A stretch of 64,000 bases of DNA from Oxalobacteraceae sp. CFBP 8761. Lineage in GTDB: Bacteria; Pseudomonadota; Gammaproteobacteria; Burkholderiales; Burkholderiaceae_D. The stretch is from positions 620,001 to 684,000 of the forward strand of contig JACYUE010000002.1 in the NCBI GenBank assembly GCA_014841595.1. Reading direction: 5' to 3'. Of the stretch, positions 9,332 to 21,561 are shown piece after piece; position 1 is the first letter of the stretch, and the number at the start of each line of letters is the position of its first letter. The notes under the pieces are model-generated. The model saw only the letters and a program-made list of their open reading frames with translations, ran no database searches and was not told where the DNA came from. The translations under genes and the position numbers were made by a program.

Positions 9332-10048
9332 TTACAGCATCCGCACCCAGTTGCCCTTGTACAGAATCGGTCCGGTCGGTCCACCGGCGCCGGGCGAGCC
9401 GCCGCGCGGTTCGAGCGAGACGGCCAGCGTGGCGATGTCGTCGCCGATGGCGCTGCCGGTCAGCGGCAGCTCGATCGCGCCTTCCGGCGGAATCACGCCG
9501 AGCGAGCGGGGTGCGCCCTCCTTGGGAACGGCCCACAACTGCAGCGACTTGTCGGCGGCAACCGGTGCGTTCTCGACCAGGCGCGCCGTGAACACGCGGC
9601 GCTCGCTGTCGGCGGTCAGCAGCAGCGCCGTGCGGGCCTTGTCATCGATCAACGTGGCGACCAGATCCACTTGCGGCGCCTCGACCAGCGTCGAGCGCAG
9701 CACGCCCACCATCAGCAAGGTCGCCGCCAGCGACGCCAGGCTGAGCGAGCGCCAGAACGTCAGCGATTCGGTGCGCCAGAACTGCCAGGCCGTGTGCGCA
9801 CTTTTCTGAACCTGACCCAGGCCCAGACGGCGCTCGATCGCGCGCCATACCTGGGCACGCGGTGTCTGCGCACCCGAGAATTCGGCCATCGGCATCAGGC
9901 GCTCCTGCCATTCGGCGGTCAGGCGCCGCAGGACCGCGTCGTCACGCAGATAGCGTTCAAAGCGCCGGCGCGCGCCGCCCCTGAGCGTGCCGAGGACATA
10001 TTCGGCCGCCAGCTTGTCGCACAGTTGCGGGTTGTTGCTGATATTCAT
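9332..10048 (-). CDS. Anti-sigma factor, RskA/anti-sigma-K type
   Basis: A 238-residue membrane protein. Residues 1-80 form the cytoplasmic anti-sigma domain (LAAEYVLGTL and an RRRFERYL segment), residues about 100-118 a single transmembrane helix (SLSLASLAATLLMVGVL), and the rest an outer domain of the RskA family with LQLWAVPKEG and a proline- and glycine-rich end. It would hold the adjacent ECF sigma factor at the membrane until a signal triggers release. The start overlaps the sigma stop by ATGA, giving coupled translation. It is encoded opposite to the surrounding arabinose genes. Confidence 0.88.
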   Translation of the reverse strand: MNISNNPQLCDKLAAEYVLGTLRGGARRRFERYLRDDAVLRRLTAEWQERLMPMAEFSGAQTPRAQVWRAIERRLGLGQVQKSAHTAWQFWRTESLTFWRSLSLASLAATLLMVGVLRSTLVEAPQVDLVATLIDDKARTALLLTADSERRVFTARLVENAPVAADKSLQLWAVPKEGAPRSLGVIPPEGAIELPLTGSAIGDDIATLAVSLEPRGGSPGAGGPTGPILYKGNWVRML

Positions 10049-10638
10049 GCTCGTTCGCCTTTAACCAGGCACGTCTTGAGCCGCTCCAGGCTGCGGCGGA
10101 TCCAGGTCTTGACGGTACCAATCGGTATCGCCATCTGCTGCGCCACTTCGCTGTGCGACAGGTCGTGGAAGAAGGCCAGGCCAACGACTTGCCGGTGCGC
10201 GCCTTCGAGCAACGACATGCAGTAGGCCAGCGCCTTCGCATCATGGCTGATGAGCAGCGCGTCGATCGGCGTGGCGCGCGGGTCCTGCAGGGCCGCCATG
10301 ATCTCGGCATCGAAGACAGGGCCGTCGATGTCGAGATCGTGGGCACAGCGGCGCAGCAGGTCGAGCGATTTGTTGCGCACGATCGTCGTCATCCAGGTCA
10401 TGGGCGCGGCCAGGTGGCGCTGGTAACCGGCGGCGCCGTTCCAGATTGCCACGAATCCATCTTGCAGTGCTTCTTCAGCCAGTTCGCGCTTGCCTAATAT
10501 ACGTAGTGCGTAGCCAAACAGTTTCGGGGAAATCGTGTCATACAACGCGCGAAAGGCTGCCGCGTCACCTTGTGCTGTGCCGTGCAGCCATGTTGCCAGC
10601 TGTTCGGGATCGGGATGAAGGGTATCTGGCACTGCCAT
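10045..10638 (-). CDS. ECF RNA polymerase sigma factor
   Basis: A sigma-70 family protein of about 197 residues with region 2 ([36 protein letters not shown]) and region 4 ([29 protein letters not shown] helix-turn-helix, here split for reading). It matches the group paired with RskA-like anti-sigma factors. The start was taken at the ATG giving [11 protein letters not shown]; an in-frame ATG at 10686 would add sixteen residues, [16 protein letters not shown]. Neither has a strong ribosome binding site. The gene faces away from the ferritin-like gene, and the shared 240-base interval probably carries promoters for both, possibly one read by this sigma factor. Confidence 0.87.
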   Translation of the reverse strand: MAVPDTLHPDPEQLATWLHGTAQGDAAAFRALYDTISPKLFGYALRILGKRELAEEALQDGFVAIWNGAAGYQRHLAAPMTWMTTIVRNKSLDLLRRCAHDLDIDGPVFDAEIMAALQDPRATPIDALLISHDAKALAYCMSLLEGAHRQVVGLAFFHDLSHSEVAQQMAIPIGTVKTWIRRSLERLKTCLVKGERA

Positions 10639-10879
10639 CCTTAGACGTTGTGTGAGTGAAAAATCCGGTGATATTGACAATATCATATCGTCCCGCCAGC
10701 GCCCGCACGGATGGCCGACACCCTGGTTGAATAGTTTTTTTGAAATAGTTGAAACCGATTCAATCGTGCGTCAGTACAAGCTATACGCGCTGCATCAGCG
10801 GTGGCAGTCAGGTTTCCTGACTGAAATACCTGAGCAGACGCCAGCCCATTTACTTGATCGCATCAACCGGAGACACACC

Positions 10880-11857
10880 ATGACAGACACGAATGTGACA
10901 TTGGCACTGCTCGAATCACGCAAGGAAAAGCTGGAAAAGCGCCGCTCGTTCTTCAAGAACGTGGGAGGGATCAGCGTCGGTATGGTAGGCGGCACCTTCC
11001 TGTCCGCCTGCGGCGGCTCGGTCAAGGACGCGATTGCGCAGGCCGCGCAGCCGACCGACATCGACATCCTCAATTTCGCGCTGAACCTCGAGTACCTCGA
11101 AGCGCAGTTCTATTCGTACGCGGTGTTCGGCACCGGCCTGGCTGCGAGCCTGACAGGTGGCACGGGCACGCAGGGCGCCGTGACGGGTGGCCGCGCAGTC
11201 GCATTCAAGGATCCGCTGGTCGCGCAATACGCCAAGGAAATCGCGCAGGATGAAATCGCCCACGTGGGCTTCCTGCGCGCAGCGCTCGGTTCGGCGGCGG
11301 TTGCCCAGCCAGCCATCGACATCGGCGGCACCGATCCGAACGGCGCGTTCTCGAACGCGGCCCGCGCGGCCGGCCTGGTGGGCCCGGGCGTCGCCTTCGA
11401 CCCGTATGCCAGCGATGAAAACTTCCTGCTCGGCGCATTCATCTTCGAGGACGTCGGCGTGACCGCGTACAAAGGCGCATCGCCGCTGATCACGAACAAA
11501 ACCTTCCTGGAGGCAGCAGCCGGCATCCTGGCGGCCGAGGCGTACCACGCCGGTATCGTGCGCACCGTGTTGTACACGAAAGGCTTGACGGCGCCGACGC
11601 TGCGCACCGCAGCCACGGCGATCTCGAATGCGCGCGACAGTCTCGACGGTTCGACCGATGTCGATCAGGGCATCGTGAATGCCACCGACAGCACCGTGTC
11701 GAACATCGTGCCGCTCGACAAGGATGGCATTGCGTTCAGCCGCACGCCGGGCGACGTGCTCAATATCGTGTATCTGACCAAGGAATCGGTCACGATGGGC
11801 GGCTTCTTCCCGCGTGGTGTGAACGGACTGCTCAACATGAGTTCCGCCTACGTCTGA
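10880..11857 (+). CDS. Tat-type ferritin-like domain lipoprotein
   Basis: A 325-residue protein. The N-terminus has a twin-arginine style motif (KRRSFFKN) followed by a hydrophobic stretch and a lipobox ending in LSAC, so it is probably exported folded and lipidated. The body belongs to the ferritin-like domain family: [30 protein letters not shown] (here [12 protein letters not shown]) and [11 protein letters not shown] supply the Glu and His residues of a di-metal four-helix bundle. The start is set by CCGGAGACACACC; an open frame continues upstream but contains no sign of conservation. It is divergent from the ECF sigma gene and may be its target. Confidence 0.82.
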   Translation: MTDTNVTLALLESRKEKLEKRRSFFKNVGGISVGMVGGTFLSACGGSVKDAIAQAAQPTDIDILNFALNLEYLEAQFYSYAVFGTGLAASLTGGTGTQGAVTGGRAVAFKDPLVAQYAKEIAQDEIAHVGFLRAALGSAAVAQPAIDIGGTDPNGAFSNAARAAGLVGPGVAFDPYASDENFLLGAFIFEDVGVTAYKGASPLITNKTFLEAAAGILAAEAYHAGIVRTVLYTKGLTAPTLRTAATAISNARDSLDGSTDVDQGIVNATDSTVSNIVPLDKDGIAFSRTPGDVLNIVYLTKESVTMGGFFPRGVNGLLNMSSAYV

Positions 11858-11869
11858 TAGCCAGTAAGA

Positions 11870-11907
11870 CCAGCGTGATGCGGTAGCCCTATGCCGCATC
11901 ACGCTGG
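11870..11907. terminator. Inverted repeat after the ferritin-like gene
   Basis: CCAGCGTGATGCGG and its exact complement CCGCATCACGCTGG form a 14-base-pair stem with a ten-base loop, beginning 13 bases after the ferritin-like stop. There is no T-run, so it may act as a mRNA-stabilising or weak terminator structure separating this gene from the transporter operon. Confidence 0.55.
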
Positions 11908-12001
11908 ATACCAGAAAAAGTATCACTCGGCGCAAAAAATTGATTGGATCAGTATCACACTTTGTCCTACGATTGCAGAACAACAATATCGGAGACAAGT
12001 G

Positions 12002-12964
12002 ATGCGATTCACCCGCAGGAAGTTCCTGGGCGTAGCCACGGCCGCCACTTTTGCAGCAACCCACCCGGCACTCGCCGCCAAGCCCCTCACCATTGGCTTT
12101 TCGCAGGTCGGCGCCGAAAGCGAATGGCGCACCGCCAACACCGCCTCGATCAAGGACGCTGCCAAAAAGGCCGGCGTCATCATGAAATTCGCCGACGCCC
12201 AGCAGCGTCAGGAAAACCAGGTCAAGGCCATCCGCTCGTTCATCGCCCAGCGCGTCGACATCATCGCGTTCTCGCCCGTCGTCGAATCGGGCTGGGACAC
12301 CGTGCTGCGGGAAGCCAAAGCGGCCAAGATCCCCGTCATCCTCACCGACCGAGGTGTGAAAGTTGCCGACCCGTCGCTGTACGTCACGCTACTCGGTTCC
12401 GACTTCGTGGAAGAGGGCCGCCGCGCCGCCCGCTGGCTGGTCGAGCACGCGAAGAAGAACCCGGGTCGCGCCTACAACATCGTCGAGCTGCAGGGGACCG
12501 TCGGCTCGGCGCCGGCCATCGACCGCAAGGCCGGCTTCGCTGAAGTGATCAAGGGCGAGCCGCGCCTGAAGATGCTGCGTTCGCAGACGGGTGACTTTAC
12601 CCGCACCAAGGGCAAGGAAGTGATGGAAGCGTTCCTCAAGTCCGAGGGCAAGAACATCACCGTCCTGTACGCGCACAACGACGACATGGCCATCGGTGCC
12701 ATCCAGGCGATCGAGGAAGCTGGCATCAAGCCCGGCAAGGACATCCTCGTGATCTCGATCGACGGCGTGCGCGGCGCATTCGAGGCCATGTTGCAGGGCA
12801 AGCTGAACGTGACGGTCGAATGCAACCCGCTGCTCGGTCCCCAGCTGATGCAGGCCGCGCTGGCGGTCAAGGCGGGCAAACCAGTCCCCAAACGCATCGT
12901 GGTGAACGAGGGCGTGTTCCCGGCTGAAGTGGCCGCGAAGGAATTCCCGAACCGTCGCTATTGA
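12002..12964 (+). CDS. ytfQ: Sugar ABC transporter substrate-binding protein, YtfQ-like
   Basis: A 320-residue periplasmic binding protein closely matching E. coli YtfQ, the galactofuranose-binding component (GFSQVGAES, QENQVKAIRSF, ELQGTVGSAPAIDRK, SQTGDFTRTKGKEVME, AHNDDMAIGAIQAI). The family binds furanose sugars. Beside four arabinofuranosidase genes, L-arabinofuranose or a similar furanose is the likely ligand. The signal peptide is unusual in having a twin-arginine motif (TRRKFLGVA), suggesting Tat export rather than the Sec export of the E. coli protein. The start at 12002 follows GGAGACAAGTG. It is the first gene of a four-gene transporter operon. Confidence 0.9.
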   Translation: MRFTRRKFLGVATAATFAATHPALAAKPLTIGFSQVGAESEWRTANTASIKDAAKKAGVIMKFADAQQRQENQVKAIRSFIAQRVDIIAFSPVVESGWDTVLREAKAAKIPVILTDRGVKVADPSLYVTLLGSDFVEEGRRAARWLVEHAKKNPGRAYNIVELQGTVGSAPAIDRKAGFAEVIKGEPRLKMLRSQTGDFTRTKGKEVMEAFLKSEGKNITVLYAHNDDMAIGAIQAIEEAGIKPGKDILVISIDGVRGAFEAMLQGKLNVTVECNPLLGPQLMQAALAVKAGKPVPKRIVVNEGVFPAEVAAKEFPNRRY

Positions 12965-12971
12965 GGCGGCC

Positions 12972-14504
12972 ATGCTTCCCACGACAACGCAGGTGCCGGT
13001 CCTGGAAGTGACCGGCATCCACAAGCAGTTTCCCGGCGTGCGCGCGCTGTCGGATGCGGGCCTGCGCCTGTATCCGGGCGAAGTCCACACGCTGATGGGC
13101 CAGAACGGCGCGGGCAAGTCCACGCTGATCAAGGTGCTCACGGGGGTCTACCAGCCCGATCGCGGCAGCATCGTGTTCGCTGGCGAGGCGATCGCGCCGC
13201 GCTCGACGCAGGACGCGCAGGGCCTGGGCATCAGCACCGTGTACCAGGAAGTGAACCTGTGCCCGAATCTGTCGGTCGCCGAGAACATCTTCATTGGCCG
13301 CTATCCGCGGCGCTGGGGCATGATCGACTGGCGCCGGATGCGGCAGCAGGCGCAGGCACTGTTGACGCGCCTGCAGGTGCACATCGACGTGCGCCAGCCG
13401 TTGGCCAGCTTTCCGCTGGCGGTCCAGCAGATGGTGGCCATTGCGCGCGCGCTGAGCATTTCAGCGCGGGTGCTGATCCTGGACGAACCCACATCGAGTC
13501 TCGACGAAGCCGAAGTCCAGCTGCTGTTTTCCAACCTGCGCGCGCTGCGCGAGCAGGGCATGGCGATCCTGTTCGTGACGCACTTCCTGGAGCAGACCTA
13601 CGCGATCTCGGACCGCATCACCGTGATGCGCAACGGCGAGCGGGAAGGCGAATACCTGTGCAGCGACTTGTCGCGCCTGGCGCTGGTCAACAAGATGATC
13701 GGTGCGGCGCCCGATGCCCAGGAGCTGCCTGCCACCGGTCAGCAAGCGGCGCAGGCGGCCAGCGCTGCGGCGGGCGAGATTGTCCTGCGCACGCGCGGCG
13801 CCGCCCGGCGCGGCGTGCTCGCGCCGCTGGACCTGGTGCTGCGCAAAGGCGAAATGCTGGGCCTTGCCGGCCTGCTGGGGTCCGGCCGCACTGAAACCGC
13901 GCGCATGCTGTTCGGCGCCGACCGGATCGACAGCGGCGCGATCGAGATCAAGGGCCGCGCGCGCGCCCTTGCCACGCCACGCGACGCCATTGCGCACGGC
14001 ATCGGGTTCTGCTCCGAAGACCGCAAGCACGAAGGCGCGATCCTCGACCTGTCGGTGCGCGAAAACCTGATCCTGGCCCTGCAGGCGCGCCAGGGCCTGC
14101 TGCGCGCGATTCCGCTGCGCCGCCAGCAGGCGCTGGCCGATCACTATGTGCAGCAACTGGGGATCAAGACGGCCAGCATCGAGACGCCCATCGGCACGCT
14201 CTCGGGCGGCAACCAGCAAAAGGTGCTGCTGGCGCGCTGGCTGGCCACCGAGCCAAGCCTGATGATCCTCGACGAACCGACGCGCGGCATCGACGTGCGC
14301 GCCAAGCAGGAGATCATGGATTACGTCACGAGCCTGTGCCGCAAGGGCATGTCGATCCTGTTTATCTCGTCCGAACTGCCGGAAGTGCTGCGCGTGAGTG
14401 ACCGCATTGTCGTCATGCGCGACCGCAAGGCCTGCGGCGAGTACGGGCGCGGTGAACTCGACGACAGCACGGTGCTGCACGTGATTGCCGGGGAGGGCGC
14501 CTGA
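12972..14504 (+). CDS. ytfR: Sugar ABC transporter ATP-binding protein, YtfR-like
   Basis: A 510-residue double ATPase of the CUT2 class. The first nucleotide-binding domain has Walker A GQNGAGKST near residue 42 and Walker B LILDEPTSSLD; the second has the degenerate GLLGSGRTE typical of CUT2 second domains, the signature LSGGNQQKV and LMILDEPTRGID. It powers import through the two following permeases. Start with GAGGCGGCC before the ATG, seven bases after ytfQ; the stop shares a base with the next start. Confidence 0.92.
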   Translation: MLPTTTQVPVLEVTGIHKQFPGVRALSDAGLRLYPGEVHTLMGQNGAGKSTLIKVLTGVYQPDRGSIVFAGEAIAPRSTQDAQGLGISTVYQEVNLCPNLSVAENIFIGRYPRRWGMIDWRRMRQQAQALLTRLQVHIDVRQPLASFPLAVQQMVAIARALSISARVLILDEPTSSLDEAEVQLLFSNLRALREQGMAILFVTHFLEQTYAISDRITVMRNGEREGEYLCSDLSRLALVNKMIGAAPDAQELPATGQQAAQAASAAAGEIVLRTRGAARRGVLAPLDLVLRKGEMLGLAGLLGSGRTETARMLFGADRIDSGAIEIKGRARALATPRDAIAHGIGFCSEDRKHEGAILDLSVRENLILALQARQGLLRAIPLRRQQALADHYVQQLGIKTASIETPIGTLSGGNQQKVLLARWLATEPSLMILDEPTRGIDVRAKQEIMDYVTSLCRKGMSILFISSELPEVLRVSDRIVVMRDRKACGEYGRGELDDSTVLHVIAGEGA

Positions 14505-15571
14505 TGGCCGTCAACGACATCCCGGCGCTGCAGCCGCCCGCGCGAACACCCCTGGTGCCGCGCATGCTGGCGCACCGCCTGTTCCGGCCCCTGGCCGCGC
14601 TGGCCGTGCTGCTGCTGATCGACTTCCTGCTGATTCCCGGCTTCTTTCACCTGGAGGTCCGCGACGGCCACCTGTATGGCGCGCTGGTCGACATCGTCAA
14701 CCGCGCGGCGCCCCTGATGCTGGCGGCGATCGGCATGACGCTGGTGATTGCCACGCGCGGCATCGACATCTCGGTCGGCGCCGTGGTCGCGCTGTCCGGC
14801 ACCGTCGCCTCGATGCTGATTGGCGGCACGATGGTGATGCAGGATGGCGTGCCCGTGTACCTGGCCGACACGCCGATGCTGGTGGCGATTGCCGCCGCCC
14901 TCGGCGCGGCGCTGCTGTGCGGCCTGTGGAACGGCGCGCTCGTCGCCGGCCTGGGCCTGCAGCCGATCGTCGCCACGCTGATCCTGATGGTGGCGGGGCG
15001 CGGCCTGGCCCAGTTGCTCACCGATGGCCAGATCGTCACGGTCTATTACCAGCCGTACTTTTTCCTGGGCAGCGGATATCTGTTCGGCTTGCCGTTCGCG
15101 CTGTTTGTCGTGGCCGTGGTGTTCGGCGTCACGGCGCTGCTGCTGCGCCACACGGCGCTGGGGCTGTTCATCCAGGCGGTGGGCATCAACCCGGTGGCGG
15201 CGCGCCTGGCCGGCATCCGCACGGCGGCGCTGATCGTGTTCGTCTACGTGTTCGCGGCCACCTGCGCCGGCATGGCGGGCCTCTTGATCAGTTCCAACGT
15301 GAAGAGCGCGGACGCCAACAACGCCGGCCTGATGCTCGAACTCGATGCCATCCTGGCCGTCACGCTGGGCGGCACGTCGCTCGCGGGCGGCAAGTTCAGC
15401 CTGGCCGGTTCGCTCGTCGGGGCGTTGATCATCCAGACGCTCACCTACACCATCTATTCGCTGGGCGTGCCGCCCGAGGTCAATATGGTCGTCAAGTCGG
15501 TTGTCGTGTTCCTGGTCTGTATCTCGCAGTCCGACCAGTTCAGGCAGTTGTGGCAGCGGGGGCGCGCATGA
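14504..15571 (+). CDS. ytfT: Sugar ABC transporter permease, YtfT-like
   Basis: A 355-residue CUT2 permease with about eight to ten hydrophobic segments and the typical ATRGIDISVGAVVALSG block after the third, and LDAILAVTLGGTSLAGGKFS near the C-terminus. It forms half of the transmembrane channel with the following gene product. It overlaps ytfR by one base (TGATG) and the next gene by four (ATGA), as expected for a stoichiometric complex. Confidence 0.9.
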   Translation: MAVNDIPALQPPARTPLVPRMLAHRLFRPLAALAVLLLIDFLLIPGFFHLEVRDGHLYGALVDIVNRAAPLMLAAIGMTLVIATRGIDISVGAVVALSGTVASMLIGGTMVMQDGVPVYLADTPMLVAIAAALGAALLCGLWNGALVAGLGLQPIVATLILMVAGRGLAQLLTDGQIVTVYYQPYFFLGSGYLFGLPFALFVVAVVFGVTALLLRHTALGLFIQAVGINPVAARLAGIRTAALIVFVYVFAATCAGMAGLLISSNVKSADANNAGLMLELDAILAVTLGGTSLAGGKFSLAGSLVGALIIQTLTYTIYSLGVPPEVNMVVKSVVVFLVCISQSDQFRQLWQRGRA

Positions 15572-16533
15572 ATGTCCGCCTGCTTGCGAAGGCCCCGTCC
15601 TTCACCTCCCTGGTCACGGTGGCGCTGCTGGTGGCGATGCTGCTGGTCGGCGGCGCGCTGTACGACGGCTTCCTGTCGCTGCAAGTGCTGCTTAATCTCC
15701 TGATCGACAATGCGTTTTTGCTCGTGATCGCGATCGGCATGGGCTTCGTGATCCTGTCCGGCGGGATCGACCTGTCGGTAGGCGCCGTGCTGGCGCTGGC
15801 GACGATGATCGCGGCCTGGCTGCTGCAGGTGGCGCACTGGCCACCGCTGGCGGTGATCGCGTTTGTGCTGCTGCTCGGCGCCGGCTTTGGCGCGGGCATG
15901 GGGGCGATCATCCATTACTTCCGGCTGCAGCCGTTCATCGTCACGCTGGCCGGCATGTTCCTCGCGCGCGGCCTGTGCTACCTGATCAGCATCGAGTCGA
16001 TCACGATCGACGATCCGCTGTTCGTGGCGATGTCGCAAACCCAGCTGCCGTTTTTCGGCGGCTTCCTGTCGCCCGGCGCGCTGATTGCGCTGGGCATGCT
16101 GGGCCTGGCCATCTGGCTCGCGCACTACAGCGGCTTTGGCCGCGCCGTGTATGCGATCGGCGGCAATGAAACCTCGGCCGCGATGATGGGACTGGCGGTC
16201 GGACGCACCAAGGTGCTCGTGTATGCGCTGAGCAGCTTCTGCGCCGCACTGGCCGGCGTGCTGTTCGCGTTCTACATGCTGTCCGGCTACGGACTGCATG
16301 CGCAGGGTACCGAACTCGATGCCATCGCCGCCGTCGTCATCGGCGGCACGCTGCTCACGGGCGGCTACGGCTACGTGGCCGGCGCGCTGTCGGGCGTGCT
16401 GGTGCTGGGCACGATCCAGACGCTGATCGCCTTCGACGGTACGCTCAGTTCGTGGTGGACGAGGATCGTGATCGGCGGCCTGCTGTTCGTGTTCTGCGTC
16501 GTCCAGCGCGTGATGGCATTTGGAAGAAAATAA
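15568..16533 (+). CDS. yjfF: Sugar ABC transporter permease, YjfF-like
   Basis: A 321-residue second permease matching YjfF of the galactofuranose transporter: FVILSGGIDLSVGAVLALAT, a set of hydrophobic helices, and LDAIAAVVIGGTLLTGGYG close to the end. The start is the ATG overlapping the ytfT stop; the same frame is open far upstream, but that part lies over ytfT and is not real. The transporter pair is followed after 14 bases by an exported GH43 enzyme, linking uptake to polymer breakdown. Confidence 0.9.
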   Translation: MNVRLLAKAPSFTSLVTVALLVAMLLVGGALYDGFLSLQVLLNLLIDNAFLLVIAIGMGFVILSGGIDLSVGAVLALATMIAAWLLQVAHWPPLAVIAFVLLLGAGFGAGMGAIIHYFRLQPFIVTLAGMFLARGLCYLISIESITIDDPLFVAMSQTQLPFFGGFLSPGALIALGMLGLAIWLAHYSGFGRAVYAIGGNETSAAMMGLAVGRTKVLVYALSSFCAALAGVLFAFYMLSGYGLHAQGTELDAIAAVVIGGTLLTGGYGYVAGALSGVLVLGTIQTLIAFDGTLSSWWTRIVIGGLLFVFCVVQRVMAFGRK

Positions 16534-16547
16534 AAGAAGGAGACACC

Positions 16548-17495
16548 ATGAAGCACACCATGTTCGCCGCGCTGCTGTGCGCGAGCGCCTGCGCGCAAGC
16601 CGCCAACCCGATCGTCCGGGACATCTTCACGGCCGACCCGGCCGCGCTGGTCGACAAGGGCCGCGTGTACCTGTACGTCGGCAAGGATGACGCACCGGCG
16701 GGCGGCAAGGATTACGTCATGAACGAATGGCGCGTCTACTCGAGCTGCGACATGCAGCGCTGGACGGACCACGGCTCGCCGCTGCGTTATTCCACCTTCA
16801 AATGGGCCGGGCGCGATGCCTGGGCCTCGGACATCGTCCGGCGCGGCGACAAGTATTATTTCTATTCGACGGTCGACCATGCGACGATTCCCGGCAAGGC
16901 GATCGGCGTGGCGGTGTCGGACAGCCCGACCGGCCCGTTCGTCGATGCACTGGGCCGGGCCCTCGTGACGAACGACATGACGAAGCAGACGCAGATCCTG
17001 TGGGATGATATTGACCCGGCCGTGTTCATCGACGACGATGGCCAGGCTTACCTGTACTGGGGCAATACGGTCATGAAGTACGTGAAGCTCAAGCCGAACA
17101 TGATCGAGTTTGACGGCCCGATCCAGACCACCGGCCTGGACAATTTCGTCGAGGCGGCCTATGTCCACAAGTACAAGGGCACGTATTATCTGACTTACTC
17201 GCGCCACTTTCCTGAAGAAACCGTGGCCATGCGCGGCCCGGGCGTGCATGGGCCGTGGTCGATGGATGGCGTCATCATGGAAAAGAACACGAATGTGAAG
17301 ACCATCCACCAGGCGATCGTCGACTTCAACGGCAAGTCGTACATTTTTTACCATAACGGCAAGCTGCCCACGGGGGGCGAATTCCGCCGCTCGGTCGCGG
17401 TCGAGGAGTTGCACTACGCGCCGGACGGCAAGATCCTGCCGGTCGCGCAAACGACCGCCGGCCCTGCCGCCAATCCATCGCCGGGCTGCACGTGA
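16548..17495 (+). CDS. Exported GH43 family glycosidase
   Basis: A 315-residue secreted protein (signal peptide MKHTMFAALLCASACAQAA) of the GH43 propeller type. DIFTADPAALV carries the general base region, GRDAWASDIVRRGDKYYFY the second blade, ILWDDIDPAVFIDDDGQAYLYW the pKa-modulating aspartate, and FVEAAYVHKY the acid glutamate. It differs from the endo-arabinanase earlier in the locus and resembles arabinofuranosidase or xylosidase branches of GH43; exact specificity cannot be read from the sequence. The ATG follows AAGGAGACACC. It is downstream of the transporter and upstream of the LysR gene by four bases. Confidence 0.85.
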   Translation: MKHTMFAALLCASACAQAANPIVRDIFTADPAALVDKGRVYLYVGKDDAPAGGKDYVMNEWRVYSSCDMQRWTDHGSPLRYSTFKWAGRDAWASDIVRRGDKYYFYSTVDHATIPGKAIGVAVSDSPTGPFVDALGRALVTNDMTKQTQILWDDIDPAVFIDDDGQAYLYWGNTVMKYVKLKPNMIEFDGPIQTTGLDNFVEAAYVHKYKGTYYLTYSRHFPEETVAMRGPGVHGPWSMDGVIMEKNTNVKTIHQAIVDFNGKSYIFYHNGKLPTGGEFRRSVAVEELHYAPDGKILPVAQTTAGPAANPSPGCT

Positions 17496-17499
17496 TCTG

Positions 17500-18441
17500 A
17501 TGGAGACGACCAACCCCAACTGGTTTTTGAAGGCGCGCCTGAAAACGCGCCAGTTGCTGCTGCTGATTGCGCTGGATGATTACCGCAACATTCACCGGGC
17601 GGCCGAAGAACTGCACATGACGCAGCCGGCGGCATCGAAACAGGTCAAGGATCTGGAAGAGATGCTCGACGTGCGCCTGTTCGAACGGCTGCCGCGCGGG
17701 ATGGAGCCGACGATCTACGGCGAAACGATGATCCGCCACGCCCGCATGGCCCTGACCAGCCTGGCGCTGGCGCACGATGACATCGTCGCGCTCAAGGCCG
17801 GCCTGGCGGGGCAGGTCGAGGTGGGCGTGATCATGACGCCGGCAATGGCGCTGCTGCCGCGCGCCATTGCCCGCATCAAGGAGCAGGCGCCGCTGCTGCG
17901 CATCGGTGTGCAGCTCGAGTCGAGCAATGTGCTGCTCGATAAGCTCAAGCATGGCACGCTCGACTTCATGATCGGGCGCATCCTCGAGAAAGAAGATTCC
18001 ACCGGGCTGATCTACGAAGAACTGACCGAAGAGCCGGCCTGCGCGGTCGTGCGACCCGATCATCCTTTGTTGGAGAGTAAGAACCTGACGCTCGAGGAAC
18101 TGGTCGGTCGGCCCTGGATTCTGCCGCCACCGGGCAGCATCCTGCGCCATCGCTTCGACATGATGTTCCTGCGCGCCGGTCTGCAGCCGCCGGTGAACGT
18201 CGTCGATACGACAGCGCTGTTGCTGGTCACCGCGCTGTTGCAGCAAACCGACGCATTGCACGTGATGCCGCAGGAAGTCGCGCAATATTATGCGTCGCTG
18301 AACGTGATGCGGATCTTGCCGATCGATTTGCCCTGCAAGATGGATGCGTTTGGCATCATCCGGCAGCAGGATCACCTGCTGTCTCCGGGCGCCGAGTTGC
18401 TGCTGGGCGCCGTGCGGGCGGCTGCTGCAGAGATTTACTAG
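17500..18441 (+). CDS. LysR family regulator, GbpR-like
   Basis: A 313-residue LysR protein. The N-terminal winged helix contains NIHRAAEELHMTQPAASKQVKDLEE, shown here in part as AAEELHMTQPAASKQV, and the rest is a substrate-sensing domain (GQVEVGVIMTP, LDFMIGRILE). It resembles GbpR-type regulators that control sugar-binding protein and gguABC-like operons. Placed directly after the GH43 gene at the end of the arabinose locus, it is the likely pathway regulator responding to a pentose or its acid; this is inferred from position. Confidence 0.85.
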   Translation: METTNPNWFLKARLKTRQLLLLIALDDYRNIHRAAEELHMTQPAASKQVKDLEEMLDVRLFERLPRGMEPTIYGETMIRHARMALTSLALAHDDIVALKAGLAGQVEVGVIMTPAMALLPRAIARIKEQAPLLRIGVQLESSNVLLDKLKHGTLDFMIGRILEKEDSTGLIYEELTEEPACAVVRPDHPLLESKNLTLEELVGRPWILPPPGSILRHRFDMMFLRAGLQPPVNVVDTTALLLVTALLQQTDALHVMPQEVAQYYASLNVMRILPIDLPCKMDAFGIIRQQDHLLSPGAELLLGAVRAAAAEIY

Positions 18442-18512
18442 GCTTGTGGCATCCCCGCCACGCTCGCTCGACACCTCCGGTGTAACGGGCGCGGTCCCGT
18501 TTGCTTGCTCGC

Positions 18513-18518
18513 TATAAT
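18513..18518 (+). promoter_or_regulatory. Candidate -10 box (TATAAT) for the hybrid kinase
   Basis: A perfect TATAAT stands about 100 bases before the chosen start of the hybrid histidine kinase. No good -35 element is seen at 17 bases. If used, it rules out the TTG at 18501 as start. Confidence 0.35.
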
Positions 18519-18620
18519 CGCTCCAACAAGAATATATTGGCGGCGCTGCAGCAGGGCAGGATCAGATGTTTCAGGGTATCGAGCTCGCCAGCCTTGCAAG
18601 AACCACACTGGGTATTCCTG

Positions 18621-21491
<2,871 letters not shown>

Positions 21492-21561
21492 GTCTGCGCC
21501 GTAGTCTTGCCGCCTTTCATGGCGGGAGTATGATGATGCTCCTGTCAATGAAAGGATGAGC

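Noticed and set aside
14485..15571. Upstream extension of the YjfF frame
   Set aside because: It overlaps ytfT in another frame and reads as Arg/Gly/Ala-rich sequence without similarity; the real start is at 15568.
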